Origin: Alteribacillus sp041949975
GTDB taxonomy: Bacteria; Bacillota; Bacilli; Bacillales; Marinococcaceae
Direction of reading: 5' to 3'
DNA: 64,000 bases
NCBI RefSeq assembly: GCF_041949975.1
Contig: NZ_JBHFQG010000014.1
Coordinates: 25,404 to 89,403 of the forward strand
Under the pieces are notes generated by a model. It was not told the origin of the DNA and ran no database searches. It worked only from the letters and a program-made list of their open reading frames with translations. The translations under genes and the position numbers were made by a program. Shown in pieces: positions 1 to 8,672 of the stretch. The number at the start of each line of letters is the position of its first letter. Position 1 is the stretch's first letter.

Positions 1-69
1 AAAGAAGCAGCTGAACAACTGTGCGTTAACCCGCGAAAATTAAGGTACATATTAAATGAAAAGATTTAA
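1..69 (+). CDS. C-terminal end of a Fis-type (sigma-54-dependent) transcriptional activator, partial
   Basis: Only the last 22 residues are in the window, reading KEAAEQLCVNPRKLRYILNE then two more before TAA. This resembles the helix-turn-helix at the end of NtrC/AcoR-type activators (an AA-x-LG-x-NPRTLRYKL-like pattern). The identification is an inference from a short stretch. It is strengthened by context: the alcohol dehydrogenase gene 1.7 kb away on the opposite strand has a perfect -24/-12 sigma-54 promoter, which needs such an activator. The two transcription units converge at the hairpin at 71-100. Confidence 0.5.
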   Translation, partial: KEAAEQLCVNPRKLRYILNEKI

Positions 70-70
70 A

Positions 71-100
71 AAGAAGAGAGCCGGGTTCAGCTCTCTTCTT
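71..100 (-). terminator. Intrinsic terminator of the aldehyde dehydrogenase unit
   Basis: An 11-bp perfect stem (71-81 with 90-100) has an 8-nt loop. Read on the minus strand the stem is followed by TTTAAATCTT. It overlaps the stop codon of the broken aldehyde dehydrogenase. Confidence 0.7.
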
Positions 101-1618
101 AAAAAAAACCAAGTTTATTTTCGCTGTAACTGACAAGTAAATCCTTTGTTTGTTGGTAATGAGACAACATCATTTGATGGTTTTCTCTTCCAATACCCAA
201 CTTTTTATATCCACCGAATGCAGCGTGAGCAGGGTAGTCGTGATAACAATAAATCCAGACTCTTCCAGCTTGAATGTTGCGGCCAAAGCGATATGCTTGA
301 TTAATATTTCTTGTCCAGACTCCCGCACCAAGGCCATACAGTGTATCGTTAGCCATTTCTAAGGCTTCTTCTGGGGAATCAAAAGTGGTGACAGAAACAA
401 CAGGTCCAAATATTTCTTCCTGAAAAATCCTCATACGATTATTTCCTTTAAATACAGTAGGCTGGACATAATAACCACGAGCTAATTCACCGTTCTTACT
501 TTGTTTCTCTCCTCCTATAAGGCACTCTGCTCCTTCTTTTTTTCCGATATCGATATAAGACATGATTTTCTCCAATTGTTCTTGAGAAGCCTGCGCCCCC
601 ATCATTGTTTCTGTATCAAGAGGGTGGCCGGTTTTAATAGCTTCTACTCGAGCTAGCGCCCTTTCCATAAAGTTATCATATATGGAAGACTGAACTAAAG
701 CACGAGAAGGATAAGTACATACTTCTCCTTGATTTAAAGCAAACATTACAAATCCTTCCACTGCTTTATCTAAAAACGCATCGTCTTTTTCCATTACATC
801 ATCAAAAAATATGTTTGGAGACTTTCCGCCTAGTTCTAACGTGACCGGAATAATATTTTCAGAAGCATATTGCATGATCAATCTTCCAGTCGTGGTTTCT
901 CCGGTAAAAGCTACTTTTTGAATACGGCTGCTCGAAGCCAAAGGTTTACCTGCTTCGACCCCAAAGCCATTAACAATGTTTAACACCCCTGGTGGAAGAA
1001 GATCAGCTGTGATTTCGAGCCAAATCATAATAGAGGCCGGTGTTTGTTCAGCTGGTTTTAATACAATAGTGTTGCCTGCAGCTAGAGCGGGTGCAATTTT
1101 CCATGAAGCCATCAACAGTGGAAAATTCCACGGTATGATTTGGCCTACGACACCAAGTGGTTCATGAAAATGATAAGCAACAGTGTCCTCAGAGATTTGA
1201 GAAAGGGAGCCTTCTTGAGATCAAATGGCACTCGCAAAGTAACGAAAATGATCAATGGCTAGAGGGATATCAGCATTTAAAGTCTCGCGAATTGGCTTGC
1301 CATTGTCCCAGGTTTCTGCCAGAGCTAATTTTTCCTTATGTTTTTCCATTCGATCTGCTATCTTTAGAAGAATATTTGCCCTATCCGTTGGCGAGAATGC
1401 CCCCATACATTTTTTGCATTATGTGCCGCATCCAGGGCAAGATCAATATCTTCAGAGGAGGAACAGGGGATTTTACAAAATACCTCTCCTGTAACCGGAG
1501 TTACATTCTCAAAGTATTCTCCTTTAACTGGAACTTTCCATTCGCCATTAATAAAGTTTTCATATTTTGATTGAAAGGATATAAAAGCATCCTTTGTGTT
1601 TGGATTTGCATAAAGCAT
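99..1618 (-). pseudogene. NAD-dependent aldehyde dehydrogenase (AcoD/ExaC type), broken by one frameshift and one stop
   Basis: The intact enzyme would oxidise acetaldehyde or another aldehyde to the acid. The N-terminus (MLYANPNTKDAF) and a normal C-terminus are present, including the ELGGKSPN stretch and the catalytic-cysteine motif GEVCTYPSRALVQ. Two lesions are visible. A base is missing in the G run near 1401-1405, since restoring it gives NVWGAFSPTDRAN. An in-frame TGA stands at 1221-1223 between ASAI and SQEGSLSQ, where relatives usually have Arg. The ribosome site AAAGGAG lies just upstream at about 1632-1638. The gene sits directly behind adhP and probably completed an ethanol-to-acetate pathway. 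Sequencing error could explain the frameshift but less easily the stop. Confidence 0.85.
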
Positions 1619-1649
1619 AAGTGTTATAACTCCTTTCGTTGAAAAGGGG

Positions 1650-1679
1650 AAAAGGGTGCTTAATAAACATGCACCCTTT
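1650..1679 (-). terminator. Hairpin between adhP and the aldehyde dehydrogenase
   Basis: The stem AAAGGGTGC/GCACCCTTTT with an 11-nt loop is followed on the minus strand by CCCCTTTT. It would partly uncouple adhP from the downstream dehydrogenase. Confidence 0.55.
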
Positions 1680-1688
1680 ACATGTTCC

Positions 1689-2708
1689 TTAGCCCTGGTT
1701 TACTTTTAAAACAATTCTTCCATTAATTTCGCCTTTTTCCATCTGGTCAAATACATCATTTATGTCATCTAATTCTTTCGTTTCAATCATGGTTTTAATT
1801 TTGCCATGTGCTGCTAAATCTAAGCATTCTTTAAGATCTTTTCTAGTACCAACAATTGACCCTTTCACCGAAACTCCGTTAAGCACTGTATCAAAAATAG
1901 GTATAGGTAGTTCGTCGTTAGGGAGGCCGACTACTATCAGGCTGCCCCCGCGTTTTACTGAATGATAGGCCTGTTCAAAAGCCTTTTTTGTCACTGCTAC
2001 ACTAATAGCAGCTTGTACGCCTCCAATTTTATCTTGGATAGCTTCAGCTGGATCTTCCTTCATTCCATTAACTGTTTCATCAGCACCTAAATCTTTTGCA
2101 AGTTGCAGTTTCTCCTCCCGAATATCTACTGCAACTACATTTAATCCCATAGCTTTGGCATACTGAACAGCAACATGGCCGAGACCGCCAATCCCGTAAA
2201 CAGCTACCCATTCTCCTGGTTTAGCCTCTGAGACTTTTAATGCTTTGTAAGTAGTGACTCCAGCACAAAACAATGGAGCAGCTTCATCAAAAGACAACGA
2301 GTCAGGGATTTTAGCTGTATAAGCAGCTGGAGCTTTACAATATTCGGCATATGCTCCATCAACAGAGTAACCAGCATTCAGTTGGTCCGAACAAAGAGTT
2401 TCTCTTCCTGACAGGCAATACTCACATTCACCGCAAGCAGAGTACAGCCAGGGAATTCCAACTCTATCTCCTACCTTTAACGATGTTACTCCCTCACCAA
2501 CTTTTTCAACGACTCCAACCCCTTCATGACCTGGAATGAGAGGAAGAGTAGGTTTTACCGGCCAATCACCGTGTGCAGCATGTAAATCGGTGTGACATAC
2601 GCCGCAAGAATGAATTTTCACTAGAATTTCCCCGTGTTCTACCTCAGGAATCGGCACATCCTTAATCTCTAGTTTTTGTCGAAACTGGTTAACAATTGCA
2701 GCTTTCAT
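1689..2708 (-). CDS. adhP: Zinc-dependent NAD alcohol dehydrogenase (AdhP type)
   Basis: Oxidises primary alcohols such as ethanol to aldehydes in the cytoplasm, or the reverse. The protein has 339 residues, normal for the family. Catalytic zinc ligands are visible as Cys38 and His61 in the GVCHTD and GHEGVG motifs, and structural zinc ligands as Cys92, Cys95, Cys98 and Cys106. A Rossmann GIGGLGHVAVQYA motif lies near residue 175. I chose the ATG at 2708 because AAAGGAGG precedes it; an 11-residue upstream extension lacks such a site. The gene is transcribed from a sigma-54 promoter at 2750-2765 and is followed by a broken aldehyde dehydrogenase, so its aldehyde product may now need another enzyme. 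Confidence 0.93.
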   Translation of the reverse strand: MKAAIVNQFRQKLEIKDVPIPEVEHGEILVKIHSCGVCHTDLHAAHGDWPVKPTLPLIPGHEGVGVVEKVGEGVTSLKVGDRVGIPWLYSACGECEYCLSGRETLCSDQLNAGYSVDGAYAEYCKAPAAYTAKIPDSLSFDEAAPLFCAGVTTYKALKVSEAKPGEWVAVYGIGGLGHVAVQYAKAMGLNVVAVDIREEKLQLAKDLGADETVNGMKEDPAEAIQDKIGGVQAAISVAVTKKAFEQAYHSVKRGGSLIVVGLPNDELPIPIFDTVLNGVSVKGSIVGTRKDLKECLDLAAHGKIKTMIETKELDDINDVFDQMEKGEINGRIVLKVNQG

Positions 2709-2749
2709 AACTTTTGTTCCTCCTTTGTATATTGTACACACTTTTTAAG

Positions 2750-2765
2750 TGCAAAGTTTGTGCCA
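2750..2765 (-). promoter_or_regulatory. Sigma-54 (-24/-12) promoter of adhP
   Basis: The minus strand reads TGGCACAAACTTTGCA, an exact match to the consensus TGGCAC-N5-TTGCW. It lies about 40 bp upstream of the adhP start. Transcription from such promoters needs SigL (sigma-54) and an enhancer-binding activator, and the gene ending at position 69 is a candidate. Confidence 0.9.
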
Positions 2766-2969
2766 AAAAACTAAATAATATATATTGTATTGAAAGTACT
2801 GTTATAAGAATGTTTTTCTCTAATGAAGTCTATTTACAGACAAATAGAATGAAAATAAATAGCCAACAAAATGTCGGCATTTATTACAAAAAAACGGCAA
2901 TGCTCAATTACTTTTGGTTGACGATATCCTTTATTTATTATTCTGTGAAAAACATCACATCCTAGATTA

Positions 2970-3216
2970 TTACAGGATTTATTAAGAGAAGAATCAAAGG
3001 AATGTAAACTCCTAGTATATTCAACCGATGAAGAATGGATGAATTAGAAGAGCTTCTTCAAACTTTGAAGCAGCAAATGCTGTTATTCAGCAGCATATAA
3101 GAAAGGCAGAAGAAGTGGATTCATACTTGAACAGCTGTCCTTGGGAAGCGGATAAGATAAGAGGTTTATTTTTCTCAAAAACCCATTCCTTTCTCCGAAC
3201 TTGGAGCAATAAATGA
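2970..3216 (+). pseudogene. Possible decayed small gene, family not recognised
   Basis: Two frames give coding-like pieces. The first reads LQDLLREESKECKLLVYST and ends at a stop at 3043-3045. The second reads HIRKAEEVDSYLNSCPWEAD and ends at TGA 3214-3216, with LEELLQTLKQQ lying between in another frame. The pattern suggests a short gene broken by at least two indels. I cannot name the family. The rest of the interval 2766-3266 shows nothing else I can support. Confidence 0.3.
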
Positions 3217-3266
3217 TAAAATATGTACACAGAATGCATTTTTATCATAAAAAAGGAAGGACAGAA

Positions 3267-3642
3267 ATGAATCCCTTTAGGAAGTGTTTCTGTTTTTCTT
3301 TGATTAGGAGGAATAATACTTCCCTTACTTCCAACTACTCCTTTTTTGCTTCTCGCAGCCTACTGCTATGCCCAGTCATCGAAAAAGTTATACGAAAAGC
3401 TTTTAAGAACTAAAGTATTAGGTTCTTATATTAAAAATTATCGATCTGGAAAAGGAATCCCCGTGAAATCAAAAATACTCGCTGTCTGTGTTTTATGGAT
3501 CAGCTTTTTCTACTCGATTTTCTTCATCGTTCCGCTGACATTAATACAACTACTATTGTTAATAGTAGTTGCGTATATAACCTATTACATTCTGTCGCTA
3601 AAGACATACCGCAAACAAGAGAATAGAAGTATTATTTCGTAA
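3267..3642 (+). pseudogene. YbaN-family (DUF454) small membrane protein, frameshifted near its start
   Basis: DUF454 proteins are small inner-membrane proteins of unknown function. The start MNPFRKCFCFSL has an AAGGAAGG ribosome site. The frame then shifts near 3300-3310 into GGIILPLLPTTPFLLLAAYC, the family's hallmark segment. The remainder has the typical SKKLYEKLL and YIKNYRSGKGIPVKSKI stretches and two membrane helices. A stop in the upstream part of the second frame prevents a longer reading. Without the frameshift the protein would be about 125 residues, the family's normal size. Confidence 0.7.
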
Positions 3643-3752
3643 AACAAGAATTTTTTTTAATATAAGTACCTCTGCCTGAATAAGTTGAATGGAAGACATT
3701 TTTGAAAGTAGAAAATGAAGAGCTTTAATAAATGGGCGGAGGTGTGATTGAA

Positions 3753-4901
3753 ATGAAAGCAGCCGTATTAGGAGCTGGGCTTATGGGGAAGGAAGTGGTA
3801 AGAGATTTATTAACCAATCCAGCTGTTACAGAGGTAGCTCTTGCAGATGTAAATATGAAAAAAGCAGATGCTGCGATTGCCCCGTTAAAAGACAACCGCC
3901 TTTCTTCTGTTTATGTAGATGCTTCAAATGAAAAACAGCTTGCTGATTTTATGAAAAATTTTGATGTGGTTGTTAACGCCCTTTTTTATACCTTCAATGA
4001 AATGGTAGCTAAAACAGCAATAAAAACAGGTGTGCATGCATGTGACTTAGGCGGTCATATTGGTGAAGCGACGGATCATATTCTGGAGTGGAAACAAGAA
4101 GCAAAAGAGGCTGGAATTACTTATATACCTGATTTAGGTGTGGCTCCTGGAATGATAAATATTTTAACAGGTTATGGCGCAGGAAAGCTCGATAAAGTTG
4201 AAAATATTAATTTGCGTGTTGGTGGACTTCCTTTACAGCCTGAGCCTCCATTTGAATACAATCATGTGTTTTCTATCGAAGGAGTCTTTGACCATTATAC
4301 GGATCCATCCCTCATTATTCGAAACGGGGAGCCCACATATGTTAAACCTTTGTCTGAAATAGAGAGAATTTACTTTGAAGGGTTTGGTCCATTAGAAGCT
4401 TTTCATACATCTGGCGGTACTTCTACGCTTCCCAAAACGTTTCCTCATGTGAATAATTTAGATTATAAAACGGTCCGCTACCCAGGACATGCGGAAAAGT
4501 TTAAACTGTTTGTTGATTTGAAAATGACAGATCGCTCCTATGAGGTTGATATCGGCGGCCAAAAGGTAAAGCCAAGAGAAGTGCTGCGTGAAGTGTTGGC
4601 CCCGGTTGTTGATTTAAAAGACAAAGATGATGTTGTGTTACTGAGAGTTAGAACAGAAGGTATAAAAGATGGAAAAAATACTGCCTATGAATTTGCAATG
4701 AAAACCATCAAGGACAGGGCTTTAAACGTAACTGCAATGGCTCGAGCCACAGCTTACACTATTTCTATTGTTGCGCAAATGATGGGCAGCGGCCTCATTA
4801 ATAAAAGAGGAATCTTCTGCCCAGAGGAAATCGTGCCAGGGAAAGAATACATCGATGAAATGGCAAAAAGGGAAGTTGTCATAAAAGAAACTATTAGTTA
4901 G
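3753..4901 (+). CDS. L-lysine 6-dehydrogenase (saccharopine dehydrogenase superfamily)
   Basis: Catalyses NAD-dependent oxidative deamination of the lysine epsilon-amino group to allysine, which cyclises to piperideine-6-carboxylate (EC 1.4.1.18). The 382-residue protein begins with a Rossmann loop (GAGLMG, residues 7-12). It has the stretches VVVNALFY, DLGGHIG, PDLGVAPGMINIL and TSGGTSTL that I recall from Geobacillus lysine dehydrogenase and that run along the whole length. The ATG at 3753 has GGAGGTG eight bases upstream; a GTG/ATG-type start 21 bases earlier is less likely. The next gene, 15 bp downstream, is an aldehyde dehydrogenase suited to oxidise the product, so the pair forms an operon. 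I see no cre or sigma-54 site upstream. Confidence 0.88.
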   Translation: MKAAVLGAGLMGKEVVRDLLTNPAVTEVALADVNMKKADAAIAPLKDNRLSSVYVDASNEKQLADFMKNFDVVVNALFYTFNEMVAKTAIKTGVHACDLGGHIGEATDHILEWKQEAKEAGITYIPDLGVAPGMINILTGYGAGKLDKVENINLRVGGLPLQPEPPFEYNHVFSIEGVFDHYTDPSLIIRNGEPTYVKPLSEIERIYFEGFGPLEAFHTSGGTSTLPKTFPHVNNLDYKTVRYPGHAEKFKLFVDLKMTDRSYEVDIGGQKVKPREVLREVLAPVVDLKDKDDVVLLRVRTEGIKDGKNTAYEFAMKTIKDRALNVTAMARATAYTISIVAQMMGSGLINKRGIFCPEEIVPGKEYIDEMAKREVVIKETIS

Positions 4902-4916
4902 GGAGGGGTAAACATC

Positions 4917-6398
4917 ATGAAAGAAGTCCCTGCATATAAAAATTATATTAATGGCAAATGGAGGAGCACACAAGGAAAATGGGAGAAAGTAATCAATCCG
5001 GCAAATGAGAAAGTACTGGCAGAGGTGAACCTGTCCACTCCTTCTGAAGTTGATGAAGCTGTACTGGCAGCCAAACGAGCTCAATCCGTTTGGAAAACGG
5101 TTCCTGCTCCAGAAAAAGGCGAACTGCTTTTTGAAATATCTCAAAAACTAAAGGAAAGAAAAGAAGAGCTATCTCAATTATTAACATCCGAAAATGGCAA
5201 GCCGATTCAGGAAGCACGGGGGGAAGTTCAAGAAGCTATTGACATGGGTTTTTATATGGCAGGAGAAGGCCGGCGGTTGTTTGGGCAGACCGTACCGGCA
5301 GAGCTTCCGAATAAGCATGCGATGAGTATTCGATGCCCAGTTGGCACAGCTGGGTTAATAACCCCGTGGAATTTTCCGATTGCAATAGCAAGCTGGAAAA
5401 TGTTCCCAGCAATAATAAGCGGCAATACGGTGGTGTGGAAGCCTGCTATAGAAACACCGGGGATGGCTGATGCATTTGTTCGCATTCTAGATGAATGCGG
5501 ACTGCCTCCAGGTGTTGTTAATTTAGTGCATGGCACAGGAGAAACCGCAGGCAATGCAATAGTAGAGCACAGTCAGATTGATATTGTATCTTTTACAGGT
5601 TCTACAGAAACAGGACGCCTGATTGCTAGTAAAGCCGGCAGTATGCTGAAAAAGGTATCACTTGAAATGGGCGGAAAAAATGCAATTACAGTAATGGATA
5701 GTGCTGATATAGATCTTGCAGTAGATGGTATTTTATGGAGCGGTTTTGGCACAAGCGGTCAACGATGCACTGCTGCGAGCCGAATTATCGTTCACCGAGC
5801 TGTAAAAAAAGAATTAGAAAAAGTTCTTGTTAAACGAACAAAAGAGTTAATGATAGGGGATGGAGCGAAAGAAGATACTGATGTTGGCCCTGTTATCAGC
5901 CGGAAGGCCTTGGAGAGTATTCATGAATATGTGAACATTGGACGACAAGAAGGAGAGCTTCTTTGCGGCGGCCGTATTCTAGAAGGAAAACACAGTAAAG
6001 GCAATTACTATGAACCGACCGTTATAACAAACGTTCACCCTAGTGCAAGAATTGCCCAGGAAGAAATTTTTGGACCGGTCATTTCAATCATACCTGTAGA
6101 AAATTTTGATGAAGCAATGAAGGTAAACAATGATTCAGCTTATGGTTTATCAAGCTCCATATTCACAAAAGATGCAAATGAAGTCTTTCGAGCTATGCAT
6201 GAAATGGATACCGGTATAGTATACGTAAACGCTGGGACAACAGGAGCTGAAATTCATCTTCCATTTGGAGGGACAAAGAAAACCGGTAACGGCCACCGTG
6301 ACTCCGGAACAGCTTCTTTAGATGTTTTCACAGAATGGAAAAGTGTATATGTGGATTACAGCGGCAGCCTGCAGCGTGCTCAAATAGATAACAATTAG
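4917..6398 (+). CDS. Aldehyde dehydrogenase, probably piperideine-6-carboxylate (allysine) dehydrogenase
   Basis: A complete 493-residue ALDH-superfamily enzyme. Catalytic Cys284 lies in GTSGQRCTAASR, the general base Glu250 in SLEMGGKN, and the oxyanion Asn152 in PWNFPI. The cofactor turn FTGSTETG is near residue 227. The start has GGGAGGGG upstream. Its place 15 bp after lysine 6-dehydrogenase suggests that it oxidises allysine to alpha-aminoadipate. The family alone does not fix the substrate, and glutarate semialdehyde or another amino-aldehyde would also be possible. Confidence 0.82.
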   Translation: MKEVPAYKNYINGKWRSTQGKWEKVINPANEKVLAEVNLSTPSEVDEAVLAAKRAQSVWKTVPAPEKGELLFEISQKLKERKEELSQLLTSENGKPIQEARGEVQEAIDMGFYMAGEGRRLFGQTVPAELPNKHAMSIRCPVGTAGLITPWNFPIAIASWKMFPAIISGNTVVWKPAIETPGMADAFVRILDECGLPPGVVNLVHGTGETAGNAIVEHSQIDIVSFTGSTETGRLIASKAGSMLKKVSLEMGGKNAITVMDSADIDLAVDGILWSGFGTSGQRCTAASRIIVHRAVKKELEKVLVKRTKELMIGDGAKEDTDVGPVISRKALESIHEYVNIGRQEGELLCGGRILEGKHSKGNYYEPTVITNVHPSARIAQEEIFGPVISIIPVENFDEAMKVNNDSAYGLSSSIFTKDANEVFRAMHEMDTGIVYVNAGTTGAEIHLPFGGTKKTGNGHRDSGTASLDVFTEWKSVYVDYSGSLQRAQIDNN

Positions 6399-6408
6399 AA
6401 AATAACCG

Positions 6409-6455
6409 GGGTTTCCTAAAAGGGATTGTCTTTTGGGAAATCCTTCTATTTTGAA
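6409..6455 (+). terminator. Weak hairpin after the lysine operon
   Basis: GGTTTCCTAAAAG pairs imperfectly with CTTTTGGGAAATCC, followed by TTCTATTTTG. It is a plausible but imperfect terminator. Confidence 0.4.
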
Positions 6456-6530
6456 ATAGAATATTTGGATACATACATGAAATTACAGAAAAAGTATGAT
6501 ATGTTTGAGGAAAGATTAGGAGGGATAGAA

Positions 6531-7934
6531 ATGGAAAACCTCGAATGCTCCATTGCCGACGGTAAAAAAAATATAACAATTCATCCGCAAAGAATGGCGG
6601 TTTACCTCCAAAGTAAAATTGTAGAGGCTGTAGATAATAACAGGAATGTATATTATCTTTTCTTTTTTAAAAACGAATTTCTTGCCGCTTTAAAAGCTGC
6701 TAGTATACGACGGCGCTCCTACTTAGAAAAAGCTTTTAAGCACGGTATGATGTTTCCTTCTACCCACCCTTTTTGCCGGACAATTTTATCTTCTGAAACA
6801 CCTTTTCAAAAACGAAGCTTTAATCAACTGCACGGTAAACTGCAGAAACAGTATACCCCCCATCAGACCGCCTATATATTAACCTTCTTCGATGCTTTCA
6901 TCCCAAAGAAAAAACTTTTCAAAGACATTCAAACCTACTTTTATCAATACCGCCGAAACGGCCAATTATTTGCTGGCTACCGTATTTTATGGGTGCTGCT
7001 GGATTTTACACCAAACCACAGCTGGGTGAAACAAACAGTAAATGACTTGGAGTATGCAAAATTTAAGACTATGTATAAAGAGATGGCGGTTGAATTATGG
7101 GAAAAAGACCCCATACACATGGAAAAAGCTTTATATTTCAAACGGAAAAAAAATCCAGAAAAAGCAGAAGCACTTATCGATTTTCTTATAAATGAAAACC
7201 GCTGGATTGATGCTGCAGCCTTATTAATGAACCAGCTCATACGTACGTCTGGAATAGAGAAGTATAATCGACTTAAACAAGTTCTTGAAACTTATTACCC
7301 TAAACAGGATCTTCTGGTTGTTTTAGAAGATTTGTATCAGCGCTCTCCTTCATTAGAACCACTTCAGAAGGACTTACTTCATTACTACCTAACCTTCCAG
7401 CAACTTAATCATTCTATTTCCATAATAAATGAACATGGATTTTCACTGAATGAAGAGCAATGGACTGCTTTTGAAAATATGTTAGAAACAGTGAGCCTTG
7501 ATTCAGGAAATACCCAGGTGGAGAAACTGAATACCTACATCGCCTCCCTTTTTAAAACGCAGCCTGATAAGGCAGAAATCATTCTTCAAAAATGTGTCAA
7601 ACAATTAATGGAAAGGCATGACCTCTCTTACATTTCAAAATGGCTGATTCCTATAAAAGAAATTTCCTCTCGTTCATTAGTTGTTAAGCGTATCGAACAA
7701 ATGAAGCAGTTAAGTGATGATCCTGATAAACAGCAGCAATTAGGCGAATTGTACTATCAATTTGACATGCTTGACCAGGCAATTGAGTGTTTCAGCTGGG
7801 AAATGGAGCTCGACAAATCTGATCCTCTTCCTGTTCGATGGCTTTCAAAAATTTACTTAGAAGCTGGAAAGGAAGAGGAGTCGAAAGCATACCAGCAACT
7901 TTTCCGAAATATGCAAAAGAAAGCAAATGCCTAA
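6531..7934 (+). CDS. TPR-like helical repeat protein, function unknown
   Basis: A 467-residue, mostly helical soluble protein with no signal peptide. The C-terminal part has TPR-like helix pairs, such as QQLGELYYQFDMLDQAIECF and DPLPVRWLSKIYLEAGKEEE. The middle is rich in amphipathic helices. I chose the ATG at 6531 because GGAGGG lies just upstream; longer readings have no ribosome site. It is a lone gene between two terminators. I recognise no specific family, and such proteins usually act as protein-binding scaffolds. Confidence 0.75.
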   Translation: MENLECSIADGKKNITIHPQRMAVYLQSKIVEAVDNNRNVYYLFFFKNEFLAALKAASIRRRSYLEKAFKHGMMFPSTHPFCRTILSSETPFQKRSFNQLHGKLQKQYTPHQTAYILTFFDAFIPKKKLFKDIQTYFYQYRRNGQLFAGYRILWVLLDFTPNHSWVKQTVNDLEYAKFKTMYKEMAVELWEKDPIHMEKALYFKRKKNPEKAEALIDFLINENRWIDAAALLMNQLIRTSGIEKYNRLKQVLETYYPKQDLLVVLEDLYQRSPSLEPLQKDLLHYYLTFQQLNHSISIINEHGFSLNEEQWTAFENMLETVSLDSGNTQVEKLNTYIASLFKTQPDKAEIILQKCVKQLMERHDLSYISKWLIPIKEISSRSLVVKRIEQMKQLSDDPDKQQQLGELYYQFDMLDQAIECFSWEMELDKSDPLPVRWLSKIYLEAGKEEESKAYQQLFRNMQKKANA

Positions 7935-7945
7935 TTAACCGTCAA

Positions 7946-7973
7946 AAACCCGCCAATCGGCGGGGTTTTTTTA
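7946..7973 (+). terminator. Intrinsic terminator of the TPR-like gene
   Basis: AACCCGCC-AATC-GGCGGGGTT is followed by seven T residues. Confidence 0.9.
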
Positions 7974-7974
7974 T

Positions 7975-8156
7975 TGTTTAGGAAATTATGTTTTTACAAG
8001 TTGTGGATAACTATCTTCATATTGTTTGATCCGCGTCTAGCTTCAGCGCCCAGCCTTTCGGGGGTTAAATAACCTCCAGTCATGAAAGGCAAAGAGCGCC
8101 TTTCATGACTGAAGAACATTTACCTGTCGAGGCTGATCAGGGCGCTTGCGCTTTTG
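7975..8156. repeat. Dispersed intergenic repeat, family A copy 1
   Basis: A palindrome-rich element beginning TAGGAAATTATGTTTTTACA and containing TCTAGCTTCAGCGCCCAGCC, then a strong hairpin (8078-8090 with 8098-8110), then GGGCGCTTGCGCTTTTGTTC. The same sequence recurs inverted at 63134-63371, and shorter relatives lie at 20900-20976 and about 61955-62062. Such CTAGC...GCGCTTGCGCTTTT elements are common between Bacillaceae genes. The end at 8156 abuts the promoter of the GntR operon. Confidence 0.8.
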
Positions 8157-8174
8157 TTCCTATATAAAAAATTA

Positions 8175-8228
8175 TTTACAAACTGGGAAAAATTACTTAT
8201 AATATCTGTATTATTACAAATAATACAG
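8175..8228 (+). promoter_or_regulatory. SigA promoter and palindromic operator of the GntR/ABC operon
   Basis: TTTACA (8175-8180), a 17-bp spacer and TATAAT (8198-8203) form a strong promoter. Directly downstream, at 8206-8228, is the perfect palindrome CTGTATTATT-ACA-AATAATACAG. Its position over the start of transcription fits repression by the first gene product, a YtrA-type GntR protein. Confidence 0.85.
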
Positions 8229-8264
8229 GCAATACAGACGGCGTATAAGGAAGGAGGGGATGTT

Positions 8265-8672
8265 TTGATTGAATTAGATATTAGAAGCCGAAAGCCTATT
8301 TATGAACAGCTGATTGATAATATTAAAGAACTGATTGTGACACAAGTTTTGAAGCCCGATGAAAAACTTCCTTCTGTTCGAATGCTTTCAAAAGAATTAA
8401 CGATTAATCCGAATACCATACAAAAAGCTTACCGTGAACTAGAAAGGGAAGGTTATTTATATTCTGCGAACAGAAAGGGGTATTTTGTGGCGCCGATTGA
8501 TTGGATCTCAAATGATAAAAAGCTCGAAGAAATCAAGGTTCAAATGCAACCGTTATTAAAAGAAGCCATTTTTTTTGGGCTGACAAAAGAAGAATTGGAG
8601 TGCTGGTTTTATGAAATAAAGGAAGGGGGAGAACCAGATGATACACATGGAAGGAATAACCAAACATTTTGA
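8265..8672 (+). CDS. GntR-family regulator, YtrA type
   Basis: A short (135-residue) GntR regulator with an N-terminal winged helix (SRKPIYEQLIDNIKELI, then LPSVRMLSKELTINPNTIQK) and only a small C-terminal helical part, typical of the YtrA subfamily that represses neighbouring ABC transporter genes. The start is TTG at 8265, with AAGGAGGGG upstream; the longer reading from 8154 runs through the promoter and operator and is not credible. It overlaps the ABC ATPase gene by 35 bp, indicating translational coupling. Autorepression through the palindrome at 8206-8228 is likely. Confidence 0.9.
   Translation: MIELDIRSRKPIYEQLIDNIKELIVTQVLKPDEKLPSVRMLSKELTINPNTIQKAYRELEREGYLYSANRKGYFVAPIDWISNDKKLEEIKVQMQPLLKEAIFFGLTKEELECWFYEIKEGGEPDDTHGRNNQTF

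Noticed and set aside
2860..2890. Enhancer site for the sigma-54 activator (AATGTCGGCATTT)
   Set aside because: The symmetry is only partial and there is a single copy, so it cannot be told from chance.
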